From Oreohelix idahoensis (taxonomy: Eukaryota; Mollusca; Gastropoda; Stylommatophora; Oreohelicidae): a stretch of DNA of 64,000 nucleotides. Location of the stretch: positions 1 to 64,000 of the forward strand of contig JAMPIV010004253.1 in the NCBI GenBank assembly GCA_024509875.1, read 5' to 3'. Both the position numbers and the translations under genes were made by a program. This document shows positions 32,535 to 45,003 of this stretch, in pieces; the first letter of the stretch is position 1; each line of letters starts with the position of its first letter. The notes under the pieces were generated by a model. That model was not told the DNA's origin. It was given only the letters and a program-made list of their open reading frames with translations, and searched no databases.

Positions 32535-33855
32535 ATGAAGTCATCCTCTACTTTGAGAGAACTAAGTGTTGCTATAACAAAACTAAAGAACATGAAAGCT
32601 CCAGGAAAAGATGGTATAACAAATGATATGATCACGAACCTTGGACCTGTAGCCAAGCACAAGCTCCTCCTAATCTTCAATCAATCATGGAGGACTGGAA
32701 AATTTCCAGATCGATGGCGAGAAGCAATCATTGTTCCCATCAGAAAGAAACAAAAGGAGAAAACAAGCAAGTCCAGCTACCGACCAGTTAGCCTACTGAG
32801 CTGTCTGGGTAAGGTAACACACAGTCAGCATTCAGGAAAAACCGCAGCACCGAAGACCAGCTAGTATATCTAGCCCAGGAAAAAGAAAATGCCTTTCAGG
32901 AGAAAAAAAAAGTACTGGCTGTTTTTGTGGACTTGACAAAAGCCTTTGATAAGGTATGGAAAGAAGGACTCCTCCTTAAGATGCTCAACAACAAAATTGA
33001 AGGGAGAATGGTCAGCTGGATACGGGACTTTCTCCGATACCGCACAGCAACAGTAAAACTTGACGGGAAACTGAGCCATCGCGTCACTCTTCAACAGGGT
33101 GTGCCACACGGAGGAGTTATCTCCCCCACACTTTTTATCATTTATATAAATGATATTGCAGAGAAACTGTCCGGGCATATCTCCATGGCTCTTCATGCTT
33201 ACGATTTTGCTGCCTGGTGTGCCGCTGAACATTTGCCTACTGCGAAGATCAGGATGCAAGCAGTGCTAAATACCATCGGTAAATGGGCATCAGACTGGGG
33301 AGTACAGATTAACCTCTCCAAGACAGTAGCAACCTGCTTCTCACTTTCAAATCTCCGAGAAACGATCAAACTGCAACTAAATGGAAGTGAGCTTCCAATC
33401 GAGGAAAACCCAACATACCTTTTAGTCAAGTTGGATAAGAGACTCACATGGAAGCCGCACATAAAAGCAGTAGAACAGACAGCAACAAGAAAGCTCTCTG
33501 TTATGAAGAAACTGGCATGCACAAGTTGAGGGGCAAATACTAGCATACTTAAAAAAGTCTATACAGGCACAGTCAGGCCTGTACTTGAATATGCATGTCA
33601 GCCTGGGCCACGGCATCTAAAACAAACACAGAACGTCTAGGGAAAGTGCAAAACTCAGGCCTTAGAATAATCACTGGAGGTATAAAGACTTCTCCAATCC
33701 AGGCAATGGAGAGACACACCAACATCCGCTCTCTTGATGACAGACATGAGGAAAAGGTATTCACTCACAGTGAGAAGCTTCTACGAATGCCAAGTCATCC
33801 AATGCATGCCAAACTCTTCGACAAAAACAAGAGCGGAGGTGTAAATCAAGATTAA
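32535..33855 (+). pseudogene. Reverse transcriptase of jockey-like LINE
   Basis: The fragments are: finger region (MKAPGKDGI, then SSYRPVSLLSCLGK) at 32535-32864; palm at 32927-33529 (DLTKAFDKVW, LQQGVPHGGVISPTLF); and C-terminal part at 33595-33855 (LRIITGGIKTSPIQAM). The catalytic YADD box has become HAYD near 33196-33207, losing the first aspartate. Together with at least two frameshifts, this shows it is dead. The C-terminal phrase is typical of jockey/CR1-like LINEs. Confidence 0.8.
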
Positions 33856-33989
33856 GGTCTCAGTAACCTGTTATCTTGATTATCGAACGTCACGTATTCA
33901 GAATCACCATAATGTATTCTGTCTATCCCACTTTTTCTGCATCTCACTTTAATTTTGCACTCAATCTGGAAGCTTGTGCCTCCCAAGCA

Positions 33990-34086
33990 CAAGTATCTTA
34001 ACATTTAAATATACACCCCGCCACAGGGCAATAAAAGGTCATGTAAATATTAAGGCAGGTGGGAAATATGAATGTTAAGATACTTG
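33990..34086. repeat. 97-bp inverted repeat, MITE-like
   Basis: CAAGTATCTTAACATT (33990-34005) is perfectly complementary to 34071-34086, and the pairing continues imperfectly inwards. The fold has a small central loop. No flanking duplication is evident. It may be a miniature DNA transposon or just a palindrome. Confidence 0.6.
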
Positions 34087-37000
34087 AGCTGCCAATGAGT
34101 GCCTGTGACAAAACAATCTCAATCGTTACATTTTTATGTGTCATCTTTCTATTTCTTCTGTGCTCTTCCCTTTCTTTTTCCTACCGTCTTACAGTATTTG
34201 TTGTTTTCGCCTCATAGTTCAAGGTTTCTTGTCATGTCTGGGCCTAACTGACCATCCCTTCCTGTCGTAATTTTAACTGAGAGTTCTGATGGATATTGGT
34301 CCCTTTAGAGCGTAGAATGATAGTGAAGGCTCTGTAGGAATGAAGATTTAGGAAAGTCAGGTAGTAGATTCACAAGTGCTGGGAAGAGTAAGGACAGTCT
34401 CTTATTACGACAATATTTGTCTCTCAAAACTATTCCTACTACTCTTCTGAACAAACAATTGTTTGTCAGTTCCAGTCGCTCAAGCGCACACACCGATTTG
34501 GTGATTCTGACGCTCAACGTACATGAATACAGACTACGATAACAAATATGAGGAGTGTTTGATTTGGGCCAGCCGACACAAATGCTAATAAAGTTTTAAT
34601 ACTTTTATTATCATAAAAATCAAGTCACAAATAATTATCAATTTACAGTCAGAAATCAAAGGTTACAGAATACAAATATGACAAGGGGGAGGGTTTTTTT
34701 AGGAGAAGTATCCAATACACCTTTTCCCGCTTGTATTTACTAACAGAAAAGACCCGGTCCCAAAGACGAGAAGGGGGGGTGATGATGATCAGATATAGGC
34801 AATTTAACCCAATGGTAAATTTATTACTCTGAGGCAAGGGGTTACAGTGATAAGGGGGTAGAGGAAAAGCTAGGGTTCTCAAATGTTTCCCTTTATTCAA
34901 CAAAACTTTACGGAAGGGGGGAATGAACACAGTTAAACAATCCCGCTAGGAGAAATCCCGTACAATGTATACAATACCCCTTAATACTAGGACGAACTAA
35001 TTATAAGGGTTAAAAAAAAAGATTAATAAATCTCCTGTCATTCAAAAACACGCTTGGGCTGGCCAGCACACACAGTCACGCACACAGACTTACCAAGTTG
35101 TGAATTCTGGCACTTTAGGAATTTTACAACTGTAGCTAATACCGTAGAACAATGGAAATTGTCTTTTTATTTATCTTTTGTGTCAGGCCCCAGATTTAAC
35201 GAGGTGGGCTGGTAGCTAATAGTCTCAAAAATCGCCAGACAGTGAAGCATAATGGCTACTGTTGGTTTGTTAGATAAAAGTTCCTAATGAACGGCACAGG
35301 TACTTGGCTAGGTGTGGGGTATGGTGCGGTTTCTAAGATTGGCACAGCTGGTGGAGATAACTTTCTTTTGCCGTAATGTCACAAACTACAAAACACTGAG
35401 GTAAGTTCTTCGGGGGGTGGTAAAATCCAATGATTATGCTTGACAGACAGTGTCAGGGAAATCTATGTTCTTATTCACAAATAGAGCAGTGAGTAAAATA
35501 TTGCTACTGGCAACTGTTCTTCTTCCAGTTTGATAACTATAAAAACTTTATGAATAGGGATTTTAAAACAGTCTTTGGGTTTGCTTTGTTTCTGTATACT
35601 TCAGATAGCTGAATCCCAACCGGATCGCTACAAAGATTAAATTTCAAATATGTTCATAAGTCACTGGAGTAATCGAACTGAGTTGGCAGGACCAATTGTA
35701 TAATTAATTAATTGCTGGGATGCAAGGTCGAAAGATCAATTCTGTATAGAAGATAAAACATGAAATGCAATAAAATCATATTAAGATCTAACGCGCGATA
35801 CATTTACAGTTAGACTATTTTCTGCATTCGCGTCTACAATTAATAAATACCAGAACAAAACTCTCCGTGAGGTTAATAATTAAAAGCACATCTATTTATA
35901 CAGAACTAAACTGTATTAAAGTTATAATTCCCTTAATCGGCTGCAAAATTAATTTACGCGGCTATTGTATTAGGAAATTAACTTATAGATGTAACATTTA
36001 GTTTGCACTAGAACTTTGAAAATGGGTTTATTTAATAAGTTTAAATTTACACCACAATCCAGTGAAATAAAAATGAAATAACTAGACCACTGATCACTCG
36101 AAGCTAAAGTATAAATTACCGTCTGCACAGAAAAGAATTTCACTCCAATAGCCAACAATTTACATGAAATCTAGCAGGAATTTTAACTATATGCTAGTGA
36201 ATCTTAAAATTCTGTCAGACCGAATGATAAAGTTGCCCTTTTCAGATTCTGTATATATCTAACGGGAATGTAAGTTAAATGGGTCGTGTGAAAATTTCGC
36301 GCCTCTTCAGATCCCAAGGCAAGTCGAAGTTATTTAGCCGCCATGCTAACCGCGATGGCTCGACTGGCTTCCGATCTTCGTTCGTCTCAGGCTGCTCGCA
36401 CGAGGATGTGAAATTTCTGCGAGACTAGCCTCGTTCGCGGTGAGTTTCCTGATTCCTCAGATCGTATCCGCTACGCTGAGCGCTCAGTCTCTCCCGTTCC
36501 ATAGTCTTTCGGGCAAGCCTGCCAGTTGCCACAGAGGTGCGAAGTCTGCAAGAAGCTTTCTTCTGACCGCTCCTGTCCGTCTTGCGAACAATTCAGTGTT
36601 CGCACGGAGATGCTAAATTTCTGCTTCTCTGTTCTGGGGATCGTCTTTGACTGCTTTGATCATAGCCGCTACTCTTCGTTGATGAAAAGTTACAACAATA
36701 CTGATGTTCAGGGGTTCTAATGTTATGAAAAGCTAAAGTCCCTTTAATCATCCATCGAATCAGGGAAAATTCCCTTGTCAAACTAGACGTACGTCACACT
36801 TACTAATTGTTTTGACCACTGACTTTCGTTTGAAACCATATTGAGTCCTGGTTTTGTAGAATGAGTGTCTGCGTACAATTGTGTATTGCAATTGTGTATT
36901 ACACTTCCGACTAGACAGTAAGTCGTAGATTAAGCGTAGGAGTGGAATTGCCACCTGGATCAATCGTTTAGCATTAGCTCGGCGGCCTGTTTTTACCTCC

Positions 37001-37542
37001 AACTTTCTGTCTTCGGAGATAGAAGAAAACCCAGGTTGTTGCATGATAAGTTGTTAAAGTTTGCAAATGCCGTGCCCATAAAAACACGGGTAATGTCAAA
37101 CTGGTGAATGATTAAGAAACGGACAATACGATAACGAATGTGATTTCTGGAGCACTGAAGAAGAAGTAAACGTTTCTGCCCATAGTTTGTAAGAAAGCAA
37201 TAATTACAAGAAAGAGAAATCTTGAAAGAGATTATCACGAATAGATCTAAGAAGTAGTGATTGTAAATAGGATAGAAACCAACGGAAGAGGCAAAACCTT
37301 ATATAGTCATGTATGTCGGACACTTGGATTGTTAGATGACATGCAGAGAACATTAGCTTATGCTGTCTTAAAGAATATTCTAGATAAACGAGGGTAGTAT
37401 GAGATATACCCCTACCAACGTCAGCAAGTTATTTATCATTGGTTTAGGATTTTAAATGCAAATAAAGGCTTCTCAAATGGACTTCTCGACCAAGAAGCAA
37501 TATGGGCGGAAAAGCGAAAATATTCGTTAAAATATCATTATC
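34087..37542. other. 3.4 kb without a recognised gene
   Basis: Mostly AT-rich. From about 36290 to 36720 it becomes GC-richer with many CpG dinucleotides and contains a degenerate duplication about 205 bp apart (a GCACGRRGATG..AAATTTCTGC phrase near 36396 and 36601). This could be a promoter-like island or an old LTR. No frame resembles a known protein. Confidence 0.35.
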
Positions 37543-39934
37543 TCATCTCAACCCGTAACCCGTCATGGGTCGTAGGGGTGCCATGGTGGAAGCATCAGCA
37601 GACAGGGTCCTCCACTGCTCTCTATCCTCAGCAATGCGTACAAGTGTGGAAAAACCGTGTCCTACCCATTCTTTGATGTTATCAGCCCAGGATTTTCTTT
37701 GCCTTCCTCTTCTCCGTTTACCTTCGACTGTTCCCTGGAGGATCGTTTTCGAAAGGGAGTCATGATGAGTTACATGCCCAAAACCAGGCAAGCTTTCGAC
37801 GTTTCACTTCTGATAAAAGTGGTTCTTGATGGCCGGCATAGGTGTTTATTTTCTCTCTAACATAGACATTTGTTTTGTGCTCTTTATAGCAAATGCGCAA
37901 AATCCTTCTATAACATTTATACTCGAAAGCCTGAATCCTTCGCTCCGTATCTGCAGTGAGTGTCCAGCCCTCACACCCATACAAGAGAATAGATAATACA
38001 CGTGATTTGTATAATTTGATCTTCACAGGAAAACTGATGTTACTTTTTCACATCACTTTCAGCCTTGTCATGGCAGCTGAGGCCATCTCAAGTCTTGTCT
38101 TGATTTCTTTACTTGATCTTCCATCACTACATATAGTGGACCCCAGATATTTAAAGGTGCTAACTTCTTCTAACGTTTGCCCATTTAACGTAATGTTGGT
38201 CGGAACATGTTTCTTATGGCTATTCACAAATATCTTGCTTTTTTCTATATTAATTTCCATCCCATACGTTCTTGTTACTTTCTCCAGTCTAGAGGTAAGG
38301 TCTTGAAGTTCTGATTCTGTTCCAGCTATAAGATCGATATCATCAGCAAAACGTAGATTGCAAAGAGGTCGGCCTCCAATCGATATGGTTGTTTTATAAT
38401 CGTAGAGAGCCTCCTGCATAATATTTTCTAGATATACAGGGTGGTCATAAAGTCTTTCCCTGATTTCAAAATGTTAAAAAAAAAAAGGATTCTGTGCAGA
38501 GACACTTGGTTTTTTGGAAATTATTCCAGAACTAAAACAGTTTTTTAATGCTATTTGTAAATTTCAACATTTGTGATTTTCAACACTAATATTCGAGGGA
38601 TTGCAAGTTCTCTTGAGGCACGATAGGTTGATTTATGAGGACTGCGTTGAAACGCCGTGCGCACTGCGTCCACAGTTTCTTCCCTCACACGAGGTCTACC
38701 TGCTCTGGGCATGTCACCGACGCTGCCAGTGTCCGTAAACTTTATATACCAAGCTTTGATGCTTTTAATATCTGTAGGATCTCGTAAAAATTTGAAATCA
38801 GGGAAAGACTTTATGACACATATTAAAGAGCACTGGGGACAGGATACATCCCTGGCGAACTCCTAGTTGTTTTGAAAAATTCTCCAATGTCATTGCTTGC
38901 AAAAACAGCACTTCTTGCGTCCTTATATAGTGCTTCAATGATATCTATGATGTTGGTATAAAAATTGAATTTTCTCATTATTTGCCATAAGCCTTTATGC
39001 CAGACTCGATCGAAGGCTTTTGTGAAATCGATGAAGTTATGGTATAAATCGTGTTGATGCTGGAGATGTTTTTCGATCAGTAATCTAATATTGAAGATTT
39101 GTTCTGAGTTACTTCTTCTTGGTCTAAAGCCAGCCTGTTCCTCGGACAAGATTTCTTCTGATTTCTGTTTTATTCTGTTCAAAAATATCCTTAAAATCAC
39201 TTTACTTGGATGACTAATAAGACTAATGGTTCTGTAGTTCTTGCACATTTTTAGATTTCCTTTCTTTGGAAGCGGTATTACTAATGACTGCGTCCACTCT
39301 TTTGGCCATTTTTTTGGTACTCCATATCTTCTGGCAAATTGTTGTCATGATTTTTACTATATCTGGTCCTCCATATTTCAACAGCTCTGCTGGGATATTA
39401 TCCACACCCGGTGACTTCCCTCCTTTCATCGAACATATAGCCTCTTCCACTTCTCCCCGTAATATTGCTGCATTTCCGAGTTCCCTGTTTTCGCACTTAA
39501 TGTTGTTTAATATGCTATAGTCAGTGTCGAGTTTACAGTTATATAATTCTTTACAATATTCTGTCCACCTTCTCATTACAGCTGTTTTTTTTATTGATCA
39601 GAGCCCCATTGCTATCTTCTATGACAGTTACCCTGGGCTGTTGGGGTTTTGATAGTCTTCTTAATGTGTCAAAAGCTGCCATGCTGTTACCTTTTATTAG
39701 CCCCACATTAATGGACTCACATTGATCAGCTACCCATTTTTCTTTGGCCTGTTTCATTTTCTTTCTAATATTTGTATTCACCATACTGTATTGCCATGCT
39801 GCTTCAGGAACCTCTTTCTTAACCTTTTTCATTTCCCGCCGTGTATCACATAACTTCAGAATGTCATCTGTAACCCATGGTTTGTTTATTTTCTTTCTTT
39901 TACCAAGTATTTCTGTAGCTGATTCAATGAGCAC
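37543..39934 (-). pseudogene. RTE-like LINE reverse transcriptase, 5'-truncated and broken
   Basis: On the minus strand, six open pieces read in order: a pre-RT linker (39934-39551), RT fingers (KGGKSPGVDNIPAELL, then CKNYRTISLIS), palm (NFIDFTKAFDRVWH, EEQAGFRPRRS), catalytic RFADDID (near 38340), thumb (YKSRVLSILLYGCEGW) and a terminal RRRGRQRKSWADNI region ending at 37543. The APE domain is missing, so the copy is truncated at about 39934. Several frameshifts separate the pieces. A Tc1/mariner derivative at 38437-38822 interrupts the palm. The RFADD box itself is intact. Confidence 0.8.
38437..38822 (-). mobile_element. 386-bp Tc1/mariner derivative nested in the LINE
   Basis: A perfect 27-bp inverted repeat (38444-38470 and 38791-38817, starting GTCATAAAGTCTTTCCC) bounds the unit, and TA lies at its edges. 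Inside, the minus strand encodes a transposase DNA-binding remnant: a linker and second helix-turn-helix region with GRPRVREETVDAVR, matching N-termini of Tc1/mariner-superfamily transposases; no DDE domain remains. The LINE palm coding sequence resumes on both sides, so this inserted after the LINE. It is non-autonomous. Confidence 0.8.
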
Positions 39935-40119
39935 GTCTTAATATAGCGCTTTGGAAGCATACTTCACTTTCGTCAAATTTGTTCAAGGGGAAATCATAGT
40001 TTGCTGGATACAAGAAGAAGTCTGGAATAATTTTACAAAACTGTAGTAACCAAGTTGAAAAGGGAGTGGAGGGCAAAGGGGGGTGAGGAGGGGAACTACA
40101 ACGCATTTCATATATTTAT

Positions 40120-41868
40120 GACAGCAGTAACAACAGATGGTTTCATAAACTTAAGACAGCAGTAACAACAGATGGTTTCATAAACTTAAGACAGCAGTAA
40201 CAACAGATGGTTTCATAAACTTAAGACAGCAGTAACAACAGATAGTTTCATAAACTTAAGACAGCAGTAACAACAGATGGTTTCATAAACTTAAGACAGC
40301 AGTAACAACAGATGGTTTCATAAACTTAAGACAGCAGTAACAACAGATGGTTTCATAAACTTAAGACAGCAGTAACAACAGAGCAGTAACAGCAGATGGT
40401 TTCATAAACTTAAGACAGCAGTAACAACAGACAGTTTCATAAACTTAAGACAGCAGTAACAACAGATAGTTTCATAAACTTAAGACAGCAGTAACAACAG
40501 ATGGTTTCATAAACTTAAGACAGCAGTAACAACAAATAGTTTCATAAACTTAAGACAGCAGTAACAACAGCTGGTTTCATAAACTTAAGACAGCAGTAAC
40601 AACAGATGGTTTCATAAACTTAAGACAGCAGTAACAACAGATGGTTTCATAAACTTAAGACAGCAGTAACAACAGATGGTTTCATAAACTTAAGACAGCA
40701 GTAACAGCAGATGCTTTCATAAACTTAAGACAGCAGTAACAACAGACAGTTTCATAAACTTAAGACAGCAGTAACAACAGATAGTTTCATAAACTTAAGG
40801 CAGCAGTAACAACAGATGGTTTCATAAACTTAAGACAGAAGTAACAACAGATAGTTTTACAACGTTAAGGCAGCAGTAACAACAGATAGTTTTACAAAGT
40901 TAAGACAGAAGTAACAAGAGATGATTTCATAAACTTAAGACAGCAGTTACAACAGATAGTTTTACAACGTTAAGACAGCAGTAAAAACAGATAGTTTCAT
41001 AAACTTAAGACAGCAGTAACAACAGATAGTTTCATAAACTTAAAACAGCAATTACAACAGATAGTTTTACAATGTTAAGGCAGCGGTTACAACAGATGGT
41101 GTCATAAACTTAAGACAGCAGTAACAGCAGATGCTTTCATAAACTTAAGACAGCAGTAACAACAGACAGTTTCATAAACTTAAGACAGCAGTAACAACAG
41201 ATAGTTTCATAAACTTAAGGCAGCAGTAACAACAGATGGTTTCATAAACTTAAGACAGCAGTAACAACAGATGGTTTCTTAAACTTAAGACAGAAGTAAC
41301 AACAGATAGTTTTACAACGTTAAGACAGCAGTAACAACAGATAGTTTTACAACGTTAAAGCAGCAGTAACAACAGATAGTTTCATAAACTTAAGACAGCA
41401 GTTACAACAGATAGTTTTACAACGTTAAGACAGCAGTAACAACAGATGGTGTCATAAACTTAAGACAGCAGTAACAACAGATGGTTTTAAAACGTTAAGA
41501 CAGCAGTTACAACATATAGTTTTACAACGTTAAGATAGCAGTAACAACAGATAATTTTCTAAACTTAAGACTGCAGTAAGATAGTTTCCTAAACTTAAGA
41601 CAGCAGTAAGATAGTTTCCTAAAGCTTAAGACAGCAGTAATATAGTTTCTTATACTTAAGACAGCAGTAAGATAGTTTCATAAACTTAAGACATCAGTAA
41701 GATTGTTTCATAAACTTAAGACAGCAGTAAGATAGTTTCATAAACTTAAGACAGCAGTAAGATAGTTTCATAAACTTAAGACAGCAGTAAGATAGTTTCA
41801 TAAACTTAAGACAACAGTAAGATAGTTTCCTAAACTTAAGACTGCAGTAACAACAGATGGTTTTAGAA
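40120..41868. repeat. 35-bp minisatellite, about 50 units
   Basis: The unit is GACAGCAGTAACAACAGATG followed by GTTTCATAAACTTAA. Variants include GATAGTTTTACAACGTTAA ends and, from about 41570, a 30-bp form in which CAACA has dropped out. A series of variant units near 40700-40860 recurs in the same order near 41120-41280, about 12 units apart, showing higher-order duplication. Spacers as in a CRISPR are absent. Confidence 0.95.
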
Positions 41869-42111
41869 ACGTGTTACATTTTTAAAAATTAACCACTACA
41901 CGGGTTTACATAATCATACTCTAGATTTGATCCTGACCTTATCGTATCCATATCGATGTAGAACAAAGGTAATAGACGTAGACTATTAAATCTCAGACCT
42001 AAAGGTCTTTTGTGTTTGGACATGCGGCCTAATATAACCGACTAGGTTGAACGGGACGCGCCACGCCAAAACTTTATAAAAATTTAAAAAAAAAGCATTT
42101 CAAACGGTTAA
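41869..42111. other. Spacer, nothing recognised
   Basis: This is a short unique-looking stretch between the minisatellite and a LINE tail. Confidence 0.3.
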
Positions 42112-42290
42112 CAATCAATCAATCAATCAAACAAACAATCAGTCAATCAATACCCTTTAGCTCCTCAAGGAGCATAGGCCTTCAACAAACACATGCCAAG
42201 TCTTCCTGTCCCGTGTCAAGATCTTTCCATGTTTTCCTCATTATTTTCACCTCTGTATCCAGTTCTCTTCTCCACGGTTAACGCTGTGAC
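42112..42290 (-). pseudogene. 3'-terminal LINE fragment with (ATTG)n tail
   Basis: Read on the minus strand, 42290-42144 resembles the final codons of an APE-type LINE (a DRKTWHVFVEGLCSLRS-like phrase across a frameshift) followed by a short tail of ATTG repeats (42112-42143), the kind of microsatellite 3' end found on many LINEs. It is too short to classify. Confidence 0.5.
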
Positions 42291-42324
42291 TTATTAACTG
42301 ACTACATATATCATACACTCATCT

Positions 42325-43222
42325 TTGACATACACACATCTCAGACATCCAAACATCTCAGACACAACACATCTCAGACATTCACACATCTCAGACATAC
42401 ACACGTCTCAAACATACACACATCTCAGACATTCACACATCTCAGACATACACACATCTCAGATATCCACACATCTCAGACATACACACATCTCAGACAT
42501 ACACACATCTCAAACATACATATATCTCAGATATCCACACATCTTAGACATCCACGCAACTCAGACATACACACATCTGAGACATCCACACATCTCAGAC
42601 ATCCACATATCTCAAACATACACACAACTCAGACATACACACATCTCAGACAAACACACAACTCAGACATCCCCCACATCTCAGACGTGCACATATCTCA
42701 GTTATTTACACATCTCAAACACACACACATCTCAAACTTACACACATCTCAGATTTGCACACATCTCAGTTATTTACACATCTCAGACATACACACATCT
42801 CAGACAGACACACATCTCAGACATACACACATCTCAAACATACACAAATCTCAAACATACACACATCTCAGACATCCACACATCTGAGACATCCACGCAT
42901 CTCAGACATACACACATCTGAGACATCCACACATCTCAGACATCCACATATCTGAGACATACACACAACTCAGACATACACATTTCTCAAACAAACACAC
43001 ATCTCAGACATCCCCCACATCTCAGACGTGCACATATCTCAGTTATTTACACATCTCAAACACACTCACATCTCAAACATACACACATCTCAAACGTGCA
43101 CATATCTCAGTTATTTACACATCTCAGACATACACACACATCAAACATACACACATCTCAAACATACACACATCTCAGACATACACACATCTCAGACATA
43201 CACACATCTCAGACATACACAA
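42325..43222 (+). repeat. 17-bp tandem repeat (about 50 units)
   Basis: The unit is ACACATCTCAGACATAC with point variants. All three plus frames stay open over long stretches because the unit length is not a multiple of three and lacks stops; the apparent 198-residue protein is a 17-residue repeat and not a gene. A variant block with CAGTTATTTACACATC recurs about 340 bp apart (20 units), suggesting block duplication. Confidence 0.95.
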
Positions 43223-44160
43223 TGTGACGAACTGGCTCAGAATTGTTGTAAATTTTGCCCGTAGATCGACACCCACTTCGTTTATCTAGGTTAGTACCAC
43301 CCCTTCGCTTTATAGACTACATTCTGTTGCATAAAACTTTAATTTCGCAGTGGCAATCTTCTGAGTGACTCCCTCGGGGTCAATTTTGATTCTCCATTCA
43401 TTGATAAATGACTTCACTGACGCTAAGCGGTCGGTTTGTTTGCTCTTCCCTATGATCCGCCAGAGTCTTCGATGTGGGGAAACCGAAAAATTACCTCGAG
43501 CCCGAGACTTGCGATTCGTGATGCAAGCCTTCCTCTCCCAGAAGAAGTGGCAGTTGCCAAGAATTGCATAATCACCTCACCTGCACGGGTGAACCTAGAC
43601 TCCTGTCTGCGATCTGTTATTTTATTCAGCTCCGGTACAGTTAAATACTTCCTGTCAAATCTCCGGGAGACACGGAAATCAATTCTTTTATGTCCGTCGT
43701 CTAGTTTCTGCCCAGGTCAGACGTCACTTGTTGGCAGTGTTTAGACGGCCGACCTTTCTATGCACGTGTCCGACAGAAAATGAACCTACTTCTAAACAGA
43801 TGGAGAACTGAACCAAAGCTCAATGTATGGCTCCCAGAATCCACTAAGACAGTGGCGGCCATAACCCGGTAACAGTCTCGACCGACTGGCTAAACTATGT
43901 TGAGCGCCCTTGCACAGCCCTGCTTATGCCTGTGACTGGCCTCCAACTTGGACTTGTTACCAAGAAGATCTCCAGAAATTTTCTCGTTAAGACAGAAAGA
44001 GACCTATTCGAGATAAGGACAAGAAGAAGAGAATGCGAATGCTCTCCACTAGCTAGTGTGTTCTAGTAAATTATGGAAAGTGTTCTATTTCCCCAAGACC
44101 TTAGCTTCTGTCATCAGATCCCGTAAGAAAGAAAGAGCACCCAATCTCATCTAAATTTAG
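43223..44160. other. Spacer with no recognised gene
   Basis: Moderately GC-rich. Overlapping short frames at 43365-43744 match no family I know. Confidence 0.3.
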
Positions 44161-44376
44161 AGTGTTACCCATATGTAAATATTTAACACCGACAGCACGA
44201 GTGGTACATTAACGAACTAGATAATGATCTAACGGTTATTAGGTTTATTTATTAATAATTTACACATATATGGTTAGTAGAGAAAATAAAAAGTGATGAC
44301 GGTGAAAGACAATTCACACACATACACACATAGATGAGATATAAATAATGTAGCTAGTTAACTATGAGAATGAAAC
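44161..44376 (+). repeat. Dispersed repeat, copy 1
   Basis: It matches 60861-61089 at roughly 90% by eye, including an internal CA-rich stretch and the final CTATGAGAATGAAAC. It is non-coding. The other copy is framed by long direct repeats; this one shows no obvious duplication. Confidence 0.8.
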
Positions 44377-44878
44377 GATGTGAAGAGTGAAGTAATGAGG
44401 TGATATGTATTGAGTGTTACCACACTAATGTCCAATCTACACTGTCTATGTGTCTCTTAATGCTCTTCCATTATATGATGATACACGGGTATGTATAGAC
44501 TGTCCAATTTAAGTAGATGGTATGTTGTGTGGGTTATCTCTGTCACGGGATTGCCTCCCCTTGCTTTGCAGTTGTGGTCCACTAATGGTCACAACGCAAG
44601 CGTATCTAAAAGTAGGTCGTTCAAGGTATCTATCTTCGCGCAAGATTACTCTTAGCAAAGATGTAGATAGAAGAGGAATGACTTTTCTACCTTAAGGGAG
44701 CCTTCACAAGATATTCCCAGAAGTCAAGAACAAAACGCTGCTTAAGGGCTGAACAAATTTGTTAACTTATTATCTGGTCCGTCGCCTTTTGTGAAGGGGT
44801 TGTGGTATTATTCTGGCCCGTCAAGCCCCCAGTTGGAATAATCAAACGAATGTCCTCTTATAAGTAATAGTTCTATAC
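44377..44878. other. Spacer, nothing recognised
   Basis: Unique-looking sequence precedes the TA microsatellite. Confidence 0.3.

Positions 44879-45003
<125 letters not shown>

Larger units (their letters stand above)
30743..33860 (+). mobile_element. Jockey-superfamily LINE, decayed
   Basis: A GC-richer region from about 30850 (possible 5' untranslated region or ORF1 remnant, no clear frame) leads to an APE endonuclease, reverse transcriptase and a C-terminal LINE region, all on the plus strand and broken by stops and frameshifts. The exact 5' end is not fixed, and no target duplication or tail was recognised at 33860. Confidence 0.7.

Noticed and set aside
34649..34930. 93-codon minus-strand frame
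   Set aside because: It is low in complexity, not similar to any family, and sits in AT-rich spacer.
40120..41868. CRISPR-like array
   Set aside because: Units are contiguous with no spacers, vary gradually and lie in animal DNA; this is a minisatellite.
42325..42921. 198-residue His/Thr/Ser repeat protein
   Set aside because: The frame exists only because the 17-bp satellite lacks stops in all plus frames.
43365..43744. Overlapping 68- and 102-codon frames
   Set aside because: They have no family resemblance, and the two overlapping frames cannot both be supported.
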